Source: Phytophthora sp. 'mugwort' (taxonomy: Eukaryota > Oomycota > Peronosporomycetes > Peronosporales > Peronosporaceae). From it: a stretch of DNA of 64,000 bases. Both the position numbers and the translations under genes were made by a program. Location: positions 2,480,001 through 2,544,000 of the forward strand of contig JAUCEF010000006.1 of the NCBI GenBank assembly GCA_033558025.1, read 5' to 3'. Below the pieces are notes generated by a model that saw only the letters and a list, made by a program, of their open reading frames with translations, had not been told where the DNA came from and ran no database searches. Below are positions 20,449-33,470 of this stretch, piece by piece (the first letter of the stretch is position 1; each line of letters opens with the position of its first letter).

Positions 20449-23328
20449 TCATGAAAACGCTTTTGGCGGCGAAAATCCAAGCTCTATCTGGCGCTGCATC
20501 AATGTAGTTTTATCATTCTCTGCCTCTGAAAGCTGGGCAAGTAGCTGCTGCAACTCGGCGGTGTGATCCTGCCTGCTCTGAAGAAGTTTGGCTTCTCGTC
20601 GATTTGTCTCATCCACTAAATGTTTGTAGTTTTCATGGATTTCCAGGCACTTGCGTTTATAAGCGTCGCGTTTCTGCATTGAGAATAAATACGAATTTCA
20701 TAGAGAGGTAAGTTTAAGGTAATCGTCCTCGATCACTAAAGCGATTCTCACTTTTTGCGTTTTGCTGAGTTCCCTTAGTGCTTTTGACAACGCCGCGCGA
20801 GTTTCTCGTTGCAGTGCTGCACGTTGCGCCTGAAAGTCGCTTTCGAGTTTTGTACATTTCCTCTGTAAGCATAGCACAGCCCACTAACATAAGACACCAC
20901 GGTACATTTATGTAAGTCTCCTCAACTTACATGTAAATCTCGTGCCGTGGCTGCGTGACCTTCTTTCTCTTTGTCGAGTTTCTCAGCCAACACAGCATAG
21001 TCCTGCTCCATATATTTGAGCTGATGCGATGGTGTTTCACATGTTGTGAGGAAGTTAACTTACAAATCCAGTCTGAAAAATTGGGATTTCGGTACCTTTC
21101 CTTGAGCCTCTTCACTTTCAAGTTGTACGTCTTCCTGGTATTGAATAACCTCCCTGAGGCAGTTGTAAAAAATGAACAACCGTTGATTCCAGGAGTTCGT
21201 CACAATAAAAATCAAACCTGTGTTTGGATTGAAGAGTGCGGTAGTCGTTTTCGATTTCCTTCAGCTTGGTACGCAGCGTTACGCACTCTGACTTCATCCG
21301 AGAAATCTGAATCGAGCGAGCAATCCGCCTGTTGAGACTCGAAATAATACGATAGAGCCAAAAACGAATGCGTACCAGCTCATGCGACGAAGTCTGTCTG
21401 GCTGCCATAACTTCTTTTTCAGCTTCAAGGGACTGGATCATTTTCTGTAAACCCTCTTTTTCCATTTGGAGCTTATGATTGACTTCTTCGGCTTCATGCT
21501 GACACTGACGAAGAGCTTCTTCTTTAGCGACAACCTATTGAATATAAGCAACAAGGCAGTTAAGTTAACCCTGACGAATTTGCCTTTCCTGTATCGTGAA
21601 ATTGGAGCAATCGGCGAAACCTCAAATACGTACATTTTTCTCCAATTCTGCAACAAGCCGTCGATACTTTTTAAGGTCCTCTTCTTGGGCCTTTAGAAAT
21701 AGTGAATGCTCCGAGTTACAGGCGTCACTTTCCATTGCTTGAACAGCTACACTTGAATTTTTTTGTGCCACAGCCTCGGCTGCTTGAAGTTTGAGCACCA
21801 GTTCATTGATGCGATCCTGAGGTACAATAAATTGGTGTAAACAGGTACTTAATACAAAGTTGGGGTAACATAAATCATAATGCTACCTAATGAACGAACC
21901 TTCAAGCTGACCTGTTCTCGTTCCCATGCTGCTCGCTCATCTCGAAGTCTGTTCAGTGAATCAAGAGTCCTTATAGCATTACTTCCCTCTGCATGTAGAA
22001 CATGTCTAACGCATGTTAAGCTGGCAACTACGTACTTCATTGAGAGCGAGTTGTGACTGGTGAAGATGAGTGTCTCTTTTTGCTTTAACTGCTCTCGTAG
22101 ACCCTCACTTTCAGATGCCAGTTCAAGCAGCTTGTTCTGCGCGTGATCCCATTTGGAGCGGATGCTTTCGCACTCATCTTTCGCTCTGGTTAATTGGCGT
22201 CCGCAAGCCTTTAAGTCTAACTCAAGCGTTGAATTGCGTGTCGCCTCGTCGACAAAGCGCAGCTCATGAGCACTTTTTTCATTTTCACTTTGCTCGGATA
22301 CTCGTTGCAGTTCTCCTCGAACGTCCTGAACCACAGATTAAACCAACGTGAGATGTCAGCATCGTTTCAGCCGCACATACTGCCTTCCCCTTACTCGGAC
22401 TTCTTCGCGAAGAGCCTTAATTTCGATCAGTGCCGCCTCCCGCTGCTGTTCAAGTCGTCGGATTGTTTCTACATGCTGCGAGTTGGCCGCCGAGTCTTCA
22501 GAACGTTGCAATTTGCGTCTCAAATCATTCAGCGTCGCTTCATATGTGCCTTGAATGCACTCCATTTCGTTGCCCTGTTACAATGCGTCAACTTGGGTCG
22601 GACTCCCCCCCCACTAACTGTTGATAGTGCGCTTACCTGATCGATGGAAAAGTGCTCGTACTCCGTTTTGAGTGCCTCAAACTCGCGACGCATGTCAAAA
22701 CTCATATGACGATGGCGCCCGACCTCGTCTTGCAAACTGTCGATCCGTTGTTGATACGGCCCCTCCAGCTCCTCCTGGATCTTGATGCGGAGCTGCTCAA
22801 GGTCCCTAGGAGGCGCTAACTTCTTCTGCAGCGACTCAAACGCCCGGGCCTTCACCTCCAGCTGCCTCTTCCACTTGCCGATCAGCTCCTCATGCTTCCT
22901 GTCCGACTCAATCTGCCCCCCATATACGCCATCCTTTAGTGTCACCAAACCTTCAACCTTTTATCTACACAGCCATCACCTTCTGCTCCGTCTCTTGCAT
23001 GAGAACGAGCTGCATCTTGTCGCAGCGCTCCTGCAGGCGTTTTACGTCGCCTTTAAGCTGTTCAAAAGCCCTCATCAATACCTCAACTCGCTCTGAAAAA
23101 TATCACAACCAGAGCTGACATTGTCATTGCTACCTTCACATTTAGCTGCTGGGCATCGTCGCGCTCGCGCTGCAGCGTCTGGCTGAGGGCCGCCGTCTTT
23201 TGCAGGTCCGTGTTAAGCTGCACGATCTGCCGCAGCAGTGCGTCGTACCTGGACCCAGCATTACCTGCGTCCGAGAAGCTTGCTGCCGACGCAGGAACCA
23301 CGGGCGCTGCTGCTGCTGCCGTCTCCAT
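20449..23328 (-). CDS. CEP83 (CCDC41)-like centriolar coiled-coil protein
   Basis: A gene of at least nine short exons whose product is almost entirely coiled coil. The first exons join cleanly as complement(22395..22574, 22637..22912, 22980..23090, 23134..23328); later ones continue to the stop at 20449. The start is METAAAAAPVVPAS. The strongest match is LEQLRIKIQEELEGPYQQRI followed by DEVGRHRHMSFDMRREFEALKTEYEH, which parallels the block [20 protein letters not shown] of human CEP83 and its following KLRYEHTFLKSEFEH-type segment. CEP83 recruits the other distal appendage proteins that dock a basal body to the membrane. The C-terminal exon (KRDAYKRKCLEIHENYKHL) resembles the human end region too. 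A generic coiled-coil resemblance cannot be fully excluded. Confidence 0.7.
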
Positions 23329-23549
23329 GCGGAATTCGAAGAGTGATGATCGGTTCAACTTCCGCGTCGTTTCATGTATCGTCACTTACCAATTACATAT
23401 ACGTTACTTCTGCTGAACATGCTTCCAGGTGTGGCATACATCAAAATTTGACGTTAACCTTTGCGCACCAGTCAATAGTGTGGTGGTCACGAGCTCCGAA
23501 GCGACACAAAGCAAGCAGGTTTACCTACGTCAAGTCAACGTCCAGAGCC

Positions 23550-25370
23550 ATGGCGAGACCGAACAAGCGCAAACTGAGCTCCTTGCCTGCGGCCAAGCCC
23601 ACACCAGCTGCTGTTAAGCCTTCTAAGTACGCAAAGGAGGCGGCCAAGCAGGAGCAGCGCAGCGCCAAGAGCAGCAGCAACAAGGCGCAGCTTTTCGACT
23701 CGGATGAAGAGGAGGACCAAGAGGAGGAGAACAGCGACGAGGAGGGACCCGAGGCCGATGATGGCTTCTCAGACGCCAACAAGAACTGGCTGAAGCTTAA
23801 AAAGAACAAGGGTAGCGACGAGGAGGACGAGGAGGAGGAGGAGGAAGACGAGGAGGAGCTGGACATTGAGCGTAAGGCTCGCCTCTTGGACGAGGAGGAG
23901 GCGCTGCAGGCCCAGGAGGCTGAGGAGGAAATGCGCCTCAATATCGCCAGCAATGAACCGTACCACCTTCCGACAGAGGAGGAGCTGGCCGAGGAAGGTG
24001 AGGACGACGACATGTCTGACCCGGCTGAGGTCTATCAACGCATTAAAGACGTGGTGGAGGTGCTGTCGCACTTCACTGCTCGTCGCGAGCCTGGCCGCTC
24101 TCGCGTGGATTACGTGGATTCGCTGGCTAAGGACCTGGCCGGATACTTTGGCTACAACCGTGAGCTAATTGACATGTTTCTCAAGATGTTCTCACCCGCC
24201 GAGTGTGTCGAGTTTGTGGAGGCCAATGAGCAGCCGCGTCCACTCGTCATTCGTACTAACACGTTGAAGGCGCGTCGTCGTGATCTGGCCCAGGCGTTGA
24301 TCCAGCGTGGTGTGAACCTTGACCCTCTTGCAAAGTGGTCCAAGGTGGGTCTGAAGATTTACGACTCGCCCGTGCCCATTGGTGCCACGCCCGAGTATCT
24401 TGCTGGCCACTATATGCTGCAGTCAGCATCGTCGATTTGTGCTGTGATGGCGCTTGCCCCGCAGATGAACGAGCGTGTACTGGATATGGCTTGCGCTCCC
24501 GGCGGTAAGACTACTTACATTGCCCAGCTCATGAAGAACACGGGTACAATTATTGCGAACGACCTCAAGAAGCAGCGTCTGAAGGCCACGGTTGCCAATC
24601 TGCACCGTCTGGGCGTTAAGAACACGTCGGTGTCATGCTACGATGGCCGTAAGGTGCCGTCGCTATTCAAGGGTTTCGACCGTGTGTTGCTGGATGCTCC
24701 ATGCACAGGTATGGGTGTCATTGCCCGTGATCCGTCCATCAAGACGCAGAAGGGCGAGAAGGACGTCCAACGTCTCGCTCACTTGCAGAAGGAGCTGCTC
24801 CTGGCCGCCATTGATGCTGTCGATGCCAAGTCAAAGACGGGTGGATACATTCTTTACTCGACGTGTTCCGTCATGGTGGACGAGAACGAGTCCGTCGTCG
24901 ACTACGCTCTGCGCAAACGCTGCGTGAAGCTTGTTGAGACCGGCCTGGACCACGGCAAGCCGGGTTTCACCCGCTACCAGCAGCAGCGTTTCCACCCATC
25001 GGTGCAGCTCACTCGCCGATTTTACCCTCACGTGCACAACATGGACGGCTTTTACGTGGCCAAGTTCAAGAAGTTTGCGAACACGATGCCGTCGGAGGAG
25101 AAGGATGCCAAGAAGACTGCCGATGAGCTCGAGGAGGAGGCTGAGGAAGCCAATATGACCAAGAAGCAGCGCGTGAAGGCCAAGAAGGAACGCAAACAGG
25201 CGGCTGAGGACGTTGAGGCTGAGGTCATTCTGGAGGACCAAAGCGATGTTGAGGAAGAGGAAAAGGAGACCAAGCGGCCCGCGAAGAAGCAGAAGCAGGA
25301 GCCCAAATTCACGAAGGGCAAGAAACACGCTGGCAAAGGCAAGAAGCCGAGCCGGCCACGCAAGAACTAG
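23550..25370 (+). CDS. NOP2/NSUN1 25S-28S rRNA (cytosine-C5) methyltransferase
   Basis: A single exon of 606 aa from the ATG at 23550 (MARPNKRKLSSLP). The larger open frame starting at 23238 overlaps the divergent promoter and is not favoured. Nucleolar proteins of this family methylate a cytosine in the large-subunit rRNA and are needed for 60S assembly. The layout is a basic N-terminus, a long Glu/Asp tract (residues about 50-125), the NOP2-specific helical region, and the SAM domain with VLDMACAPGGKTTYIAQ, the motif IV Cys in LLDAPCTGMGVIARDPS and the catalytic motif VI Cys in GGYILYSTCSVMVDENE. The C-terminus is a Lys/Glu-rich tail. Only 221 bases separate its start from that of the CEP83-like gene, and 105 its stop from that of REV3. 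Confidence 0.96.
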   Translation: MARPNKRKLSSLPAAKPTPAAVKPSKYAKEAAKQEQRSAKSSSNKAQLFDSDEEEDQEEENSDEEGPEADDGFSDANKNWLKLKKNKGSDEEDEEEEEEDEEELDIERKARLLDEEEALQAQEAEEEMRLNIASNEPYHLPTEEELAEEGEDDDMSDPAEVYQRIKDVVEVLSHFTARREPGRSRVDYVDSLAKDLAGYFGYNRELIDMFLKMFSPAECVEFVEANEQPRPLVIRTNTLKARRRDLAQALIQRGVNLDPLAKWSKVGLKIYDSPVPIGATPEYLAGHYMLQSASSICAVMALAPQMNERVLDMACAPGGKTTYIAQLMKNTGTIIANDLKKQRLKATVANLHRLGVKNTSVSCYDGRKVPSLFKGFDRVLLDAPCTGMGVIARDPSIKTQKGEKDVQRLAHLQKELLLAAIDAVDAKSKTGGYILYSTCSVMVDENESVVDYALRKRCVKLVETGLDHGKPGFTRYQQQRFHPSVQLTRRFYPHVHNMDGFYVAKFKKFANTMPSEEKDAKKTADELEEEAEEANMTKKQRVKAKKERKQAAEDVEAEVILEDQSDVEEEEKETKRPAKKQKQEPKFTKGKKHAGKGKKPSRPRKN

Positions 25371-25475
25371 ACAGCACGAGAACACCAGCGGAGTGATATA
25401 AAGCACGCGCTTGGAGTTTCATTCCAATTGTCATTCCGGGCAATAGATAACTTTTTTTGTTTTGTGTCCTGTGCA

Positions 25476-28400
25476 TCACTCTTGATACGTCAGCGTGGCT
25501 TTATCAAGGTCAAACAACTTAATGTGATTCCACACACGACAGGTAACGTTGTCGCAATTCATGAACGCGTCTCGGTCTGCACACGCTGCGCACGCCACTT
25601 TCAAAGCCATGACCGCTTTTTCGTGCCTTGTGGACGCCGTGTGAATCGCTAGGAGACTTCGCTGTGGGTTGGCGGTGCACTCGTCGCAGAGCGTAGCATT
25701 GCCAATTGTCCCGCACAGTCGACAGTGCTTGCTCAAGTAAAACGAGTCGATGGATCGAAAGCCGCGGCCAAATGGACGTGTCGGCGTCTCGTTGTTGTAC
25801 ACATGTTGACGCGCTTTCACGGACGATCGAGGCAACGTCGCGTACCACGATCGGATGTTGGCACCCGTCAGCAGGAAAAGTCGCTCGAGACTCGGGATGA
25901 TCTGCGTCCAGCGGAATTAGTTTGACAGTATCAAATACCTAGAATTGGTGCAGCATTTCGTACCTGTTTGTTGATGTAGTAGTGGTAGTTAATGCTGTAA
26001 CGCTTTCGTTTGTCGAAATACTCATCAGGTGACACAACCAAGTCCATCAGGCGCGCACCGGGAGGTCCGTTTACCACAACGTAGGGCACCCGCTCGGCAT
26101 ACCGAGGTTCTGCTCGTGGGTCTTTTCCCATGGCTTTCATACTGACGAGGGCAGCAGGTGGAGCACTACAACAACTCAAGCATCAGTTTAGCAACATCAG
26201 TGGCAAACTTGAGTCAATCTAGCAACAATCATACAGTACCTCCCGTTGCTGTACGTTCCTAAACGCACTTCTTTCGCAAAGATGAAATCTTTCAACGGCA
26301 CACGGTTCTCCAAGATTCGAATCCAGTATTTCTCCATCTTTTGCTTCACTTTGGATAAATCGCTCGAGGCAAACAGCGTTTCAAGAGAGAACTGCATCGC
26401 GTGTTGAACCACCCCACAGGAATCGCGTCGAACCGTCTCAATCCCTTTGGATTCGACGATGCCAACTTGTTGCCTCGTAGACTCAAACTTGTTGCCCACG
26501 TAGCGTTTCTTAGACACAAGCACGCACCCCATGTAAACCTTCTCCAATTTCAGCGTTACCGGCCTGAAAGCATCAACACATGATGTCAATTATCGGCTTC
26601 TAGTAAGCCTTACTCAATCTGTTAACCAGCACATTTTTTTTTACCTGGGATTCGATGCGGTGACTGCATCAGCGATTTCCTGGCCAATTCGGAACGCGTC
26701 TGCTTTAGACCTCCCTTTGAGCAGCACGAAAACGCTATCTGTATCACCATACACAACTCTGGCATTCCACTCTGACCGCTCTTCGATCAATCGAACAGCA
26801 GCTTCAAGCGTGCAGCGTCCAGTCTAACCGCAAAAGAAAAAAAATACCGAAAGCGACTTCGGTTGGGTAAGTTATCGGTACTAGAAGGATGAACCCGAGA
26901 CTGTAATCAACCTACCTGAACAATGGCATCGGCCAATTGAGCGCACGGCATACGTCCCGAAAACCCAGCTGCCGTGTAGCCATACGTCACATTCGAGATC
27001 ATTTTCAACGCGCGCTGTCGAGCATTTAGTACCTTCTCTAAACGTTCTTGGTTGGATTCTTTTGCCACTTTCATAGATTTTTTCACCATGATTCGAGTCG
27101 ACAAAATTTCGTCCAAGATGAGAGGCAGAACCCCATGACGATAACTCTTGGGGCAGAACAGAGTCCCGTTCGGCGCAATAATTACGTCGTCTCTGCACTG
27201 CAAGAGCCCGGAAGCGCTGGGAGCAAAATCGACTACCCCAAGTGACTCCTCCAGCTCGGGATTCATGCCATCTTTCAAGCGTCCCAATATGGTGGAGTAG
27301 CATAAATTATACCCGATCACAAGTGAGGGGTAAAGAGACTACAGGTCATAGAGAAAAAAATAGGGGAAAATGTTAACAGAACTCATTCTAGGCAAATAGA
27401 AAACCTAATAGCGCACCTGAAAATCAAGAACCACGACCGGGTCTGGATAAAAGCTCGAATGGGGTTCCATCACCAGTGGGATGCACTCCATCGGAGCTTG
27501 ACCGGCAACTTGGTTTCTGCTCGGTGATATTAAGAGAAAATTCTTTCGCTTCGTCACTCGCAGCATGACAGCCTCGACTCGATACTGTGATCCCCGGGAT
27601 AAAACAGAGTAAAAATCGATTCCAAACAGTCGAGCCATCTCGCTATATCAATTAGCAACCATAAGAAACAAGGTTAAACGATGCCATGAGACGAGATGAA
27701 CTGATAAGCCTACCTTGTTCTCGTGATCAACTGCATTTTAGAGGTGATTTCGAGATTAAGCGTGGCTCGTTCTAAAAAGTGGCGGATCACCTTCCACCGC
27801 ATCTGGCCACCTTTCTGGAACCATGATGTCAATCTTTCAGCCGAGTACACGGGATAAGTCCGATGCAGAACAGCCCAAACAACATCTTCGAGAGCATAAC
27901 GCGATAATTTGAGCTAAGGTAAGCACGAAATTTAAAAAAAAATAAATTTCAAATCCAATACAGTAAGAACGAATTGGGCATCTTACCTCAGATCTCGTCA
28001 TTCGCCAGAGGTTTAGAATATACCTGCCGTGAAGCCATAACCCAGCTGCCTTGTTCACTCCCCATGTTGTACCGATTGATGCTTCCTTTAGACTGTCGCC
28101 TTGATCTGGAACTGTGGTCGTATTTCGAGAATCTATCGGTGCTAACGGAAGGCGAGAAAGCGACTGGATGAGGTTAATCTACAGCGTTTCATCGGCACAT
28201 TGAGTTGAGAATTGCACTTGAGGGAACAATACAAAAGCAAACTGGATACTCACATCCATTTTGGATGCTCGATCGACAAGATATCCGATGGAAGCCTTCT
28301 GGACTTCAAATCCTGCCAAGAAATCTGGATCCCACCGCCCTATTAGCACTTCTAGTGCGTGCATCAGTTCGCGCTCGTCTGAAACAATTGATACCGATAT

Positions 28401-31400
28401 ATCGCTGCTGTCCACGCATAGTCCGACGTCCCCGAGCGTTCCTAGGTCCATGTCGTCCGCTTTTGACATGAGAAAACCGCGTTCTTTTGTCTTGGGATCC
28501 GTTGGTCCCTCTTGGGCCTCAACTGCGTAGCAGATCACACTGACGGGATCGTGGAGAGGGTTGGGCAGCATACTACCACGTGATGCGGCAAAGATTTCGA
28601 TGGACAGAATCGTGACGTTCGATAAGATCGTCGATGAGGTAAGTTTACTCAAGGGCGACGCCGTCGACGTCAGTGACGGCCGAGCACGTTTGCATCGTAT
28701 CTGACCAGGAATGACATTAACAGATCAGCGTTAATAGCGACGACATTCATATTATTAAGGCATTTGGTCTCGCACCTTGGCTGGAATTTGGCGCTTCTCG
28801 GCATCAGCTGGCACCCAAGCCTCGACTTCAGACACATCCGGAGGCAATCGTGCTGGCATCCGTAGTCGACGTACCTGACACAGAGTAATACAAACGTTAA
28901 TACACTTCGTGAGGATAGTTATGAGGTAAGTAAAATACATTTTCGCCTCTTGCACGAGGAAGACTGTTTGTTTTCAGCTGGGATAATTTACACCAGGGTT
29001 TGCCATCCATGCTGCCACTGCAGAGAACGTTTAGAACGTGGCGTGTTGCGGTAGTATCAAACACCTGCAGAGTGCTTGTGTTATGCGGCGCAAAGTCGAA
29101 TTTCTTCCCACCGAATACCATCGCTTTGTCAGGGATGTCTGCTGCATTGCTGTAGAAAGCCGGTTGGTACTACAAAACAAAAACAATTTTCATCCATACT
29201 CTAGTTAGTTAAAGTGTTAGAAATGCTCGGAAAGCCTCATGCCATACTTTCTCGAACCTGTATCGGATCCACTCCAAGGTTTTGTGACGATGCTAGAATC
29301 TGGGAGAAAGTAGGGGGCTCGGGACGAAAGAGCCACAAGCGATTGTTGCCTGGTGCTGCTTGGGGCGGTTGGACTCTCGGACTGGCTCGAAGTGGCTGCG
29401 GGTGCGGCGTTAGTGACAAGTGCAGACGGTCAATCGGGTCCGATTCTTCTTCCTCTGGGGTTAAGGGCATCGATTCTTGCGGGCGCGGCGGTAGTAAATC
29501 TTCAATATCACCAACTAAGGGCAAATCTTCGGGGCTGGCTCCAAATCGAATAACCCTAGCAGCATTCGAAGACGACTTGACATTGTTTTGGTTAGCAATG
29601 CGATTAAATTTCAACAATATTCAAAGACGAGGTCCCATACCTTCTTTGACCGTCTTTTTGGAGTATGGAGAACCACACGAGGACTTCCAAGTTCACTAAG
29701 GGGGATGGCGGCCGGCCGCGATTCCGCAATATTCCACCAGCCGGTGCCTTTAGGTGAATCACCTTCTTGACTCGCGATGTGCTCTTCAACAACTCGCTGC
29801 GAAGCTAGGATGTCACACATTTCGTCATTTCGATTGCCCCACTTGAGAACATCTTCGTTGTTGTCGTCATCGTCACCGAGTGCATTATCCCCATCGTGCT
29901 CATCTTTGCCATGCCATTTGTCGCTCATATGATCCGATTCGCTTTCTTGCTGCATCTCCAGGAGGATGTTTACAATGGCTTCATCCTCGTCGGCTGACTC
30001 CTGCTCAAAACAAATGTCCTCAGCTTCCGATTTAATTTAGTGCATCTAACCGAGTAGAAGTTACCTGGTTTGGATCGTGTCTATCCTTTCCCTCGTGCTC
30101 AGCTTGGCTGTAAGACAATTCGTTCTCAGCAGCAAATGAATTCCCGCACGGCATCACGTCACGTGCAGCCAGCGATTGATAACGGACGGGAGAAATGCTT
30201 CTAGACTGCTGCCCTTCCACTTGTTTCTCTAGTTCTGCCATCACCGCGTCAACGGAATCTTTCATTTTCTTCTTGAAAAACGACTGCGACAATAGTGACG
30301 ATGCCGATTGGGCCGGTGATGCACTCGTTAATAAATTTCTCGATGCGTCAGGATTGCGTTCGAGACTCAGCGACATCATTGGTGTGCCCCTCTCTCCGTT
30401 CTGGATCCGTCGTACCCTTTCTTCCTAGCATTCACATTACCCAAAATTTGCACATCGTCGTAACTTTCAATTGCAGTCCTCGCACTGCAGCACTGACACC
30501 ACATTTGTACCGAAACGTACCTCCCAAATCGCAGCTAACGACGGCACATTGCGTAGCTCGCCTGTGCCTTCCGCCGCTTCCTGCTGGGAGTCAAATCGTT
30601 TGGGGTTCAAGATGCACGCAGCTGCAGCATCAGCCTCGAGCACACAACTGGATTGTCGATCAAACCAGCGTTTCGGAGCTCGATGGACCGGTACATAGCG
30701 TCCTGTAATAGGAACTGCACTCTTGTCCAAACCATTAATCTTCTCTATCGGGACAGTTGGAAGCAGGATAGCGCGGTATTCACTCGACGCGTGCGTCTCC
30801 GCTAGATGTTCCTGCGTCACTGGAAGAGGGAACCGGAACTACAATGGCATGGATATATGGTCAGCCTTACTACCCTTCCAATCATCCAAATATTTTAACC
30901 CCCAAAAGTACCTTGACGTTACTAAACGCCACACGATTCATACCCTCGATATTGTAATCAGCAAACACCTAGACATATCCGTCAGTGAGTATTTACCAAA
31001 AGACAACGTGACTGAAAGACCTCCAAGTTCACAGTGAACGTTAGTATACCTGAAGAAGGAACGGCACATGCGCCTCATACGGCTGAAACCGTCTTTCGCC
31101 AATTTCTCCACTTTCCAATAACTGTACGACGGACGTCATCACTCTCGGATTGTACAAAAAGATCTGTACGAACAGCTTCGGCCTCGGATGGTATCCATAA
31201 AACGGTGTTCCTTGCACAATAACCATCTAAAGCCGACAACAAATTAGACCTAAATTGAGTCTTTCAATCCGAAAAAATAGTTTTTTTCGTACCTTGGCAA
31301 TAATTCTACTTGGGTTGAACCGAGCCGGTTTATTTCCATTGGTTTGTTGCCGCTGCTGCTGTTTGACGGCGTTGGCGGCTTCAATATCCTTGGCCAATCG

Positions 31401-31747
31401 AGGCAGCAACGTACGGAGACGCTCCGGGTCCTCGAAGTCCGGCTCATCCTCTGCCCGGAAGTAGAAATACGGGAAGATCTGATACGTCAATAGTAAATAA
31501 AACTTTGTGACAATAATTGCGGATATACTGCTAGAATGGCGACAAAACTCACTCCGTGGACGTGCACGAGAGCTTTTTGGCCGGCGGGTGTAGCGCCGAA
31601 GATACGGACGACTGGGACCTCACAAGCGTGCAGATAGCAAGGAGAGACGGGGAGTTTCTCGATGGCACCGGCAGGCAACGGACGACATATATAGTAATCC
31701 ACTACTACGGCTTCGACGCTCAGCTCCTCAACGTCCTCGTCGTTCAT
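25476..31747 (-). CDS. DNA polymerase zeta catalytic subunit REV3
   Basis: A B-family translesion polymerase spread over many exons. The N-terminus fits REV3: VVDYYICRPLPAG, PVVRIFGATPAGQKALVHVHG, then a 95% typical join to IFPYFYFRAEDEP (exon 1 is 31553..31747). Middle blocks include ITILSIEIFAAS-like exonuclease sequence with Ser in place of the first catalytic acid, as in other zeta enzymes. Polymerase motifs are motif A DFQ/SLYPSL split by an intron (SLYPSL at 27321-27338), motif B TYGYTAAGFSGRMPC (about 26940-26990), and motif C VVYGDTDSVFV (YGDTDS at 26734-26751). The last exon has the two C-terminal cysteine clusters, CRLCGTIGNATLCDEC and CAACADRDAFMNCDNVTC; the second binds 4Fe-4S in this family and docks POLD2/POLD3. 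Expected near 1,700 aa. Confidence 0.95.
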
Positions 31748-32072
31748 GACGGAGTATGAGTTTGTTTTGACACAAAAACTTCACATTTGATATTTGTACA
31801 ATTTTAGAGTCATATACAACTATAACTTACAAATCTACAGCACAAGAGCAGCTCTGCTCTATATGTGTATGTTGCTTGATGGCGTTGCAACTCCAGTCGG
31901 GCTAGGCGTACCGAGGTGTCGGCTAGATACTGAAGCGGGATCGGTTGGTCTGGCCAACAGCGCGGTGTGGTGTTAGAATACAGTTTGACGCCAGAAAGGA
32001 AGAAGAAGTCCCGAAAAAGCAACCGACCCTCAAGTGATATTCATACAGGGCCCAGGATTTTTTTAATTGTCT
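31748..32072. other. REV3 upstream region, no gene
   Basis: A 325-base AT-rich flank between the REV3 start and the first recognisable LINE sequence. It presumably holds the REV3 promoter. Nothing else was recognised. Confidence 0.4.
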
Positions 32073-32140
32073 ATATTTGCCTGCAGGCCACCCCCGGGAA
32101 CCCAGCCGACCTCTACCGACACACCTAACTCCAGGGAAGA

Positions 32141-33470
32141 TGCCGACACCCGTTGCCTCCCCCCCCAAACCGCCAACCAGCAGCCTGCTCCGCCCCGCAA
32201 TCCCGCGCGTGGAGCTTACGCCCTTTCGGGAGCCAGGATTTCGGCTGCGACCCTTCAGCGTCCACGCCATTCCCCCCCCCCCCCCCCCGGGGAGTTATTA
32301 CTCCGGACGCTCTACGAAGCATTGATGAGTCAAGGCAACGATGCTGACCTGCGTATGATCGCTCTCAGTGAGGTTCAACGCGCTCGTGTCTAGTGGATGA
32401 AAACTCATGTTGTTTACCCCAGCTGGACAGCTCGCGAAATCACCAACTTGGCGAAATTAAGGCTGCGATTACGAAGGAGACCCAGACGGCGACTTGGACT
32501 GGGTCAGTCTCCGTACTCTGTGATTTCATTCGCTTCACGTGCGCGTCACGTAATTTGGCAGTCAAGCTTGCGGCACTGTGATTCGACTTTTTGGCTCGGA
32601 CTACATTATCATGGCCACAAGTGTGTTTGGCCAGATGTATTACGTGGACCTGAAGAACATGCCCTCTGATCTCGACGACGACGATTTCTACGATTTCTTC
32701 ATGAACATTTGGCTTGCCCCAAACATTACCCCAACCTACCACGCGGGAGCACTTATGTCACGGGACCGCACGGCATGGTTCAGTGCGGAGTGTGTCCCCC
32801 ATGACCCTTGATGTTGGACAACACCACCACCACCCCTCCGGAATATTCTTTTATGGCTTCGAGCGACCGGTGTTTGTGCAGCACAAGCACGTGCTCTGGA
32901 CACAGTTGCACCCTCAATTGCTGATCGATAGGCGCCGCAGTGCCGGCAGTGACCCTCCTCAAGGAATTGAACCAATACAGGCTGAAGGTGAGTCCGTCCA
33001 TGCGCCGACTCCTTCTTAGCGGCGAATGACTTGACGATGCGACTGGAACCTCTACAGGATCCCAAGATCCGGGGTTTGACATGACACACCCGGGAATTGG
33101 CGTATCCTACTAAAAATGGATCAATGTCACGAGATGCATCTCTGTCAAAAATCCACGCCCCCCCCCCTTTTTTTGGGACTAAGTACGATGTACCCATATC
33201 ACCAGGGCAAGACGGGCGCATGGTTTGGGATTCCGTTCACCCAATCCGCTATGAATTAGCATTCGATGGCACCGATGATGAGGCTGAAGCTGTGGACACG
33301 GTTGTGGGTGTGTTTGTTGGCGAAACCCTTGTCTCGGCGAAACCACTGAGACCGACACAGGTGGTTAATAACCTTGTGTCGGCCAACTCGTACTTGCACA
33401 TACCCAGGATGAGAATGCCACGCTCTAGCCACGCAGGATGGCTGCAGTGGCTAAGCTGACCTTCGAGGAT
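32141..33470 (+). pseudogene. LINE ORF1-like remnant
   Basis: Broken reading frames recover an ORF1-like protein only by switching frames. Pieces are MPTPVASPPKPPTSSLLRP, then ELLLRTLYEALMSQGNDADL, THVVYPSWTAREITNLAKLR, and IIMATSVFGQMYYVDLKNMP at 32608. Frameshifts occur next to homopolymers, notably the 17-C run at 32272-32288 and C and T runs near 33160-33174. The piece order matches one ancestral protein, so this is decay rather than rearrangement. Confidence 0.5.
32272..32288. repeat. Poly-C homopolymer of 17
   Basis: An uninterrupted run of 17 C within the LINE ORF1 remnant, read as poly-Pro in one frame. Such runs are prone to slippage and to assembly or base-calling length errors. 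Confidence 0.8.

Noticed and set aside
23525..24013. Poly-Ser minus frame opposite NOP2
   Set aside because: It is the complement of the Glu/Asp-rich tract of NOP2, not a gene.
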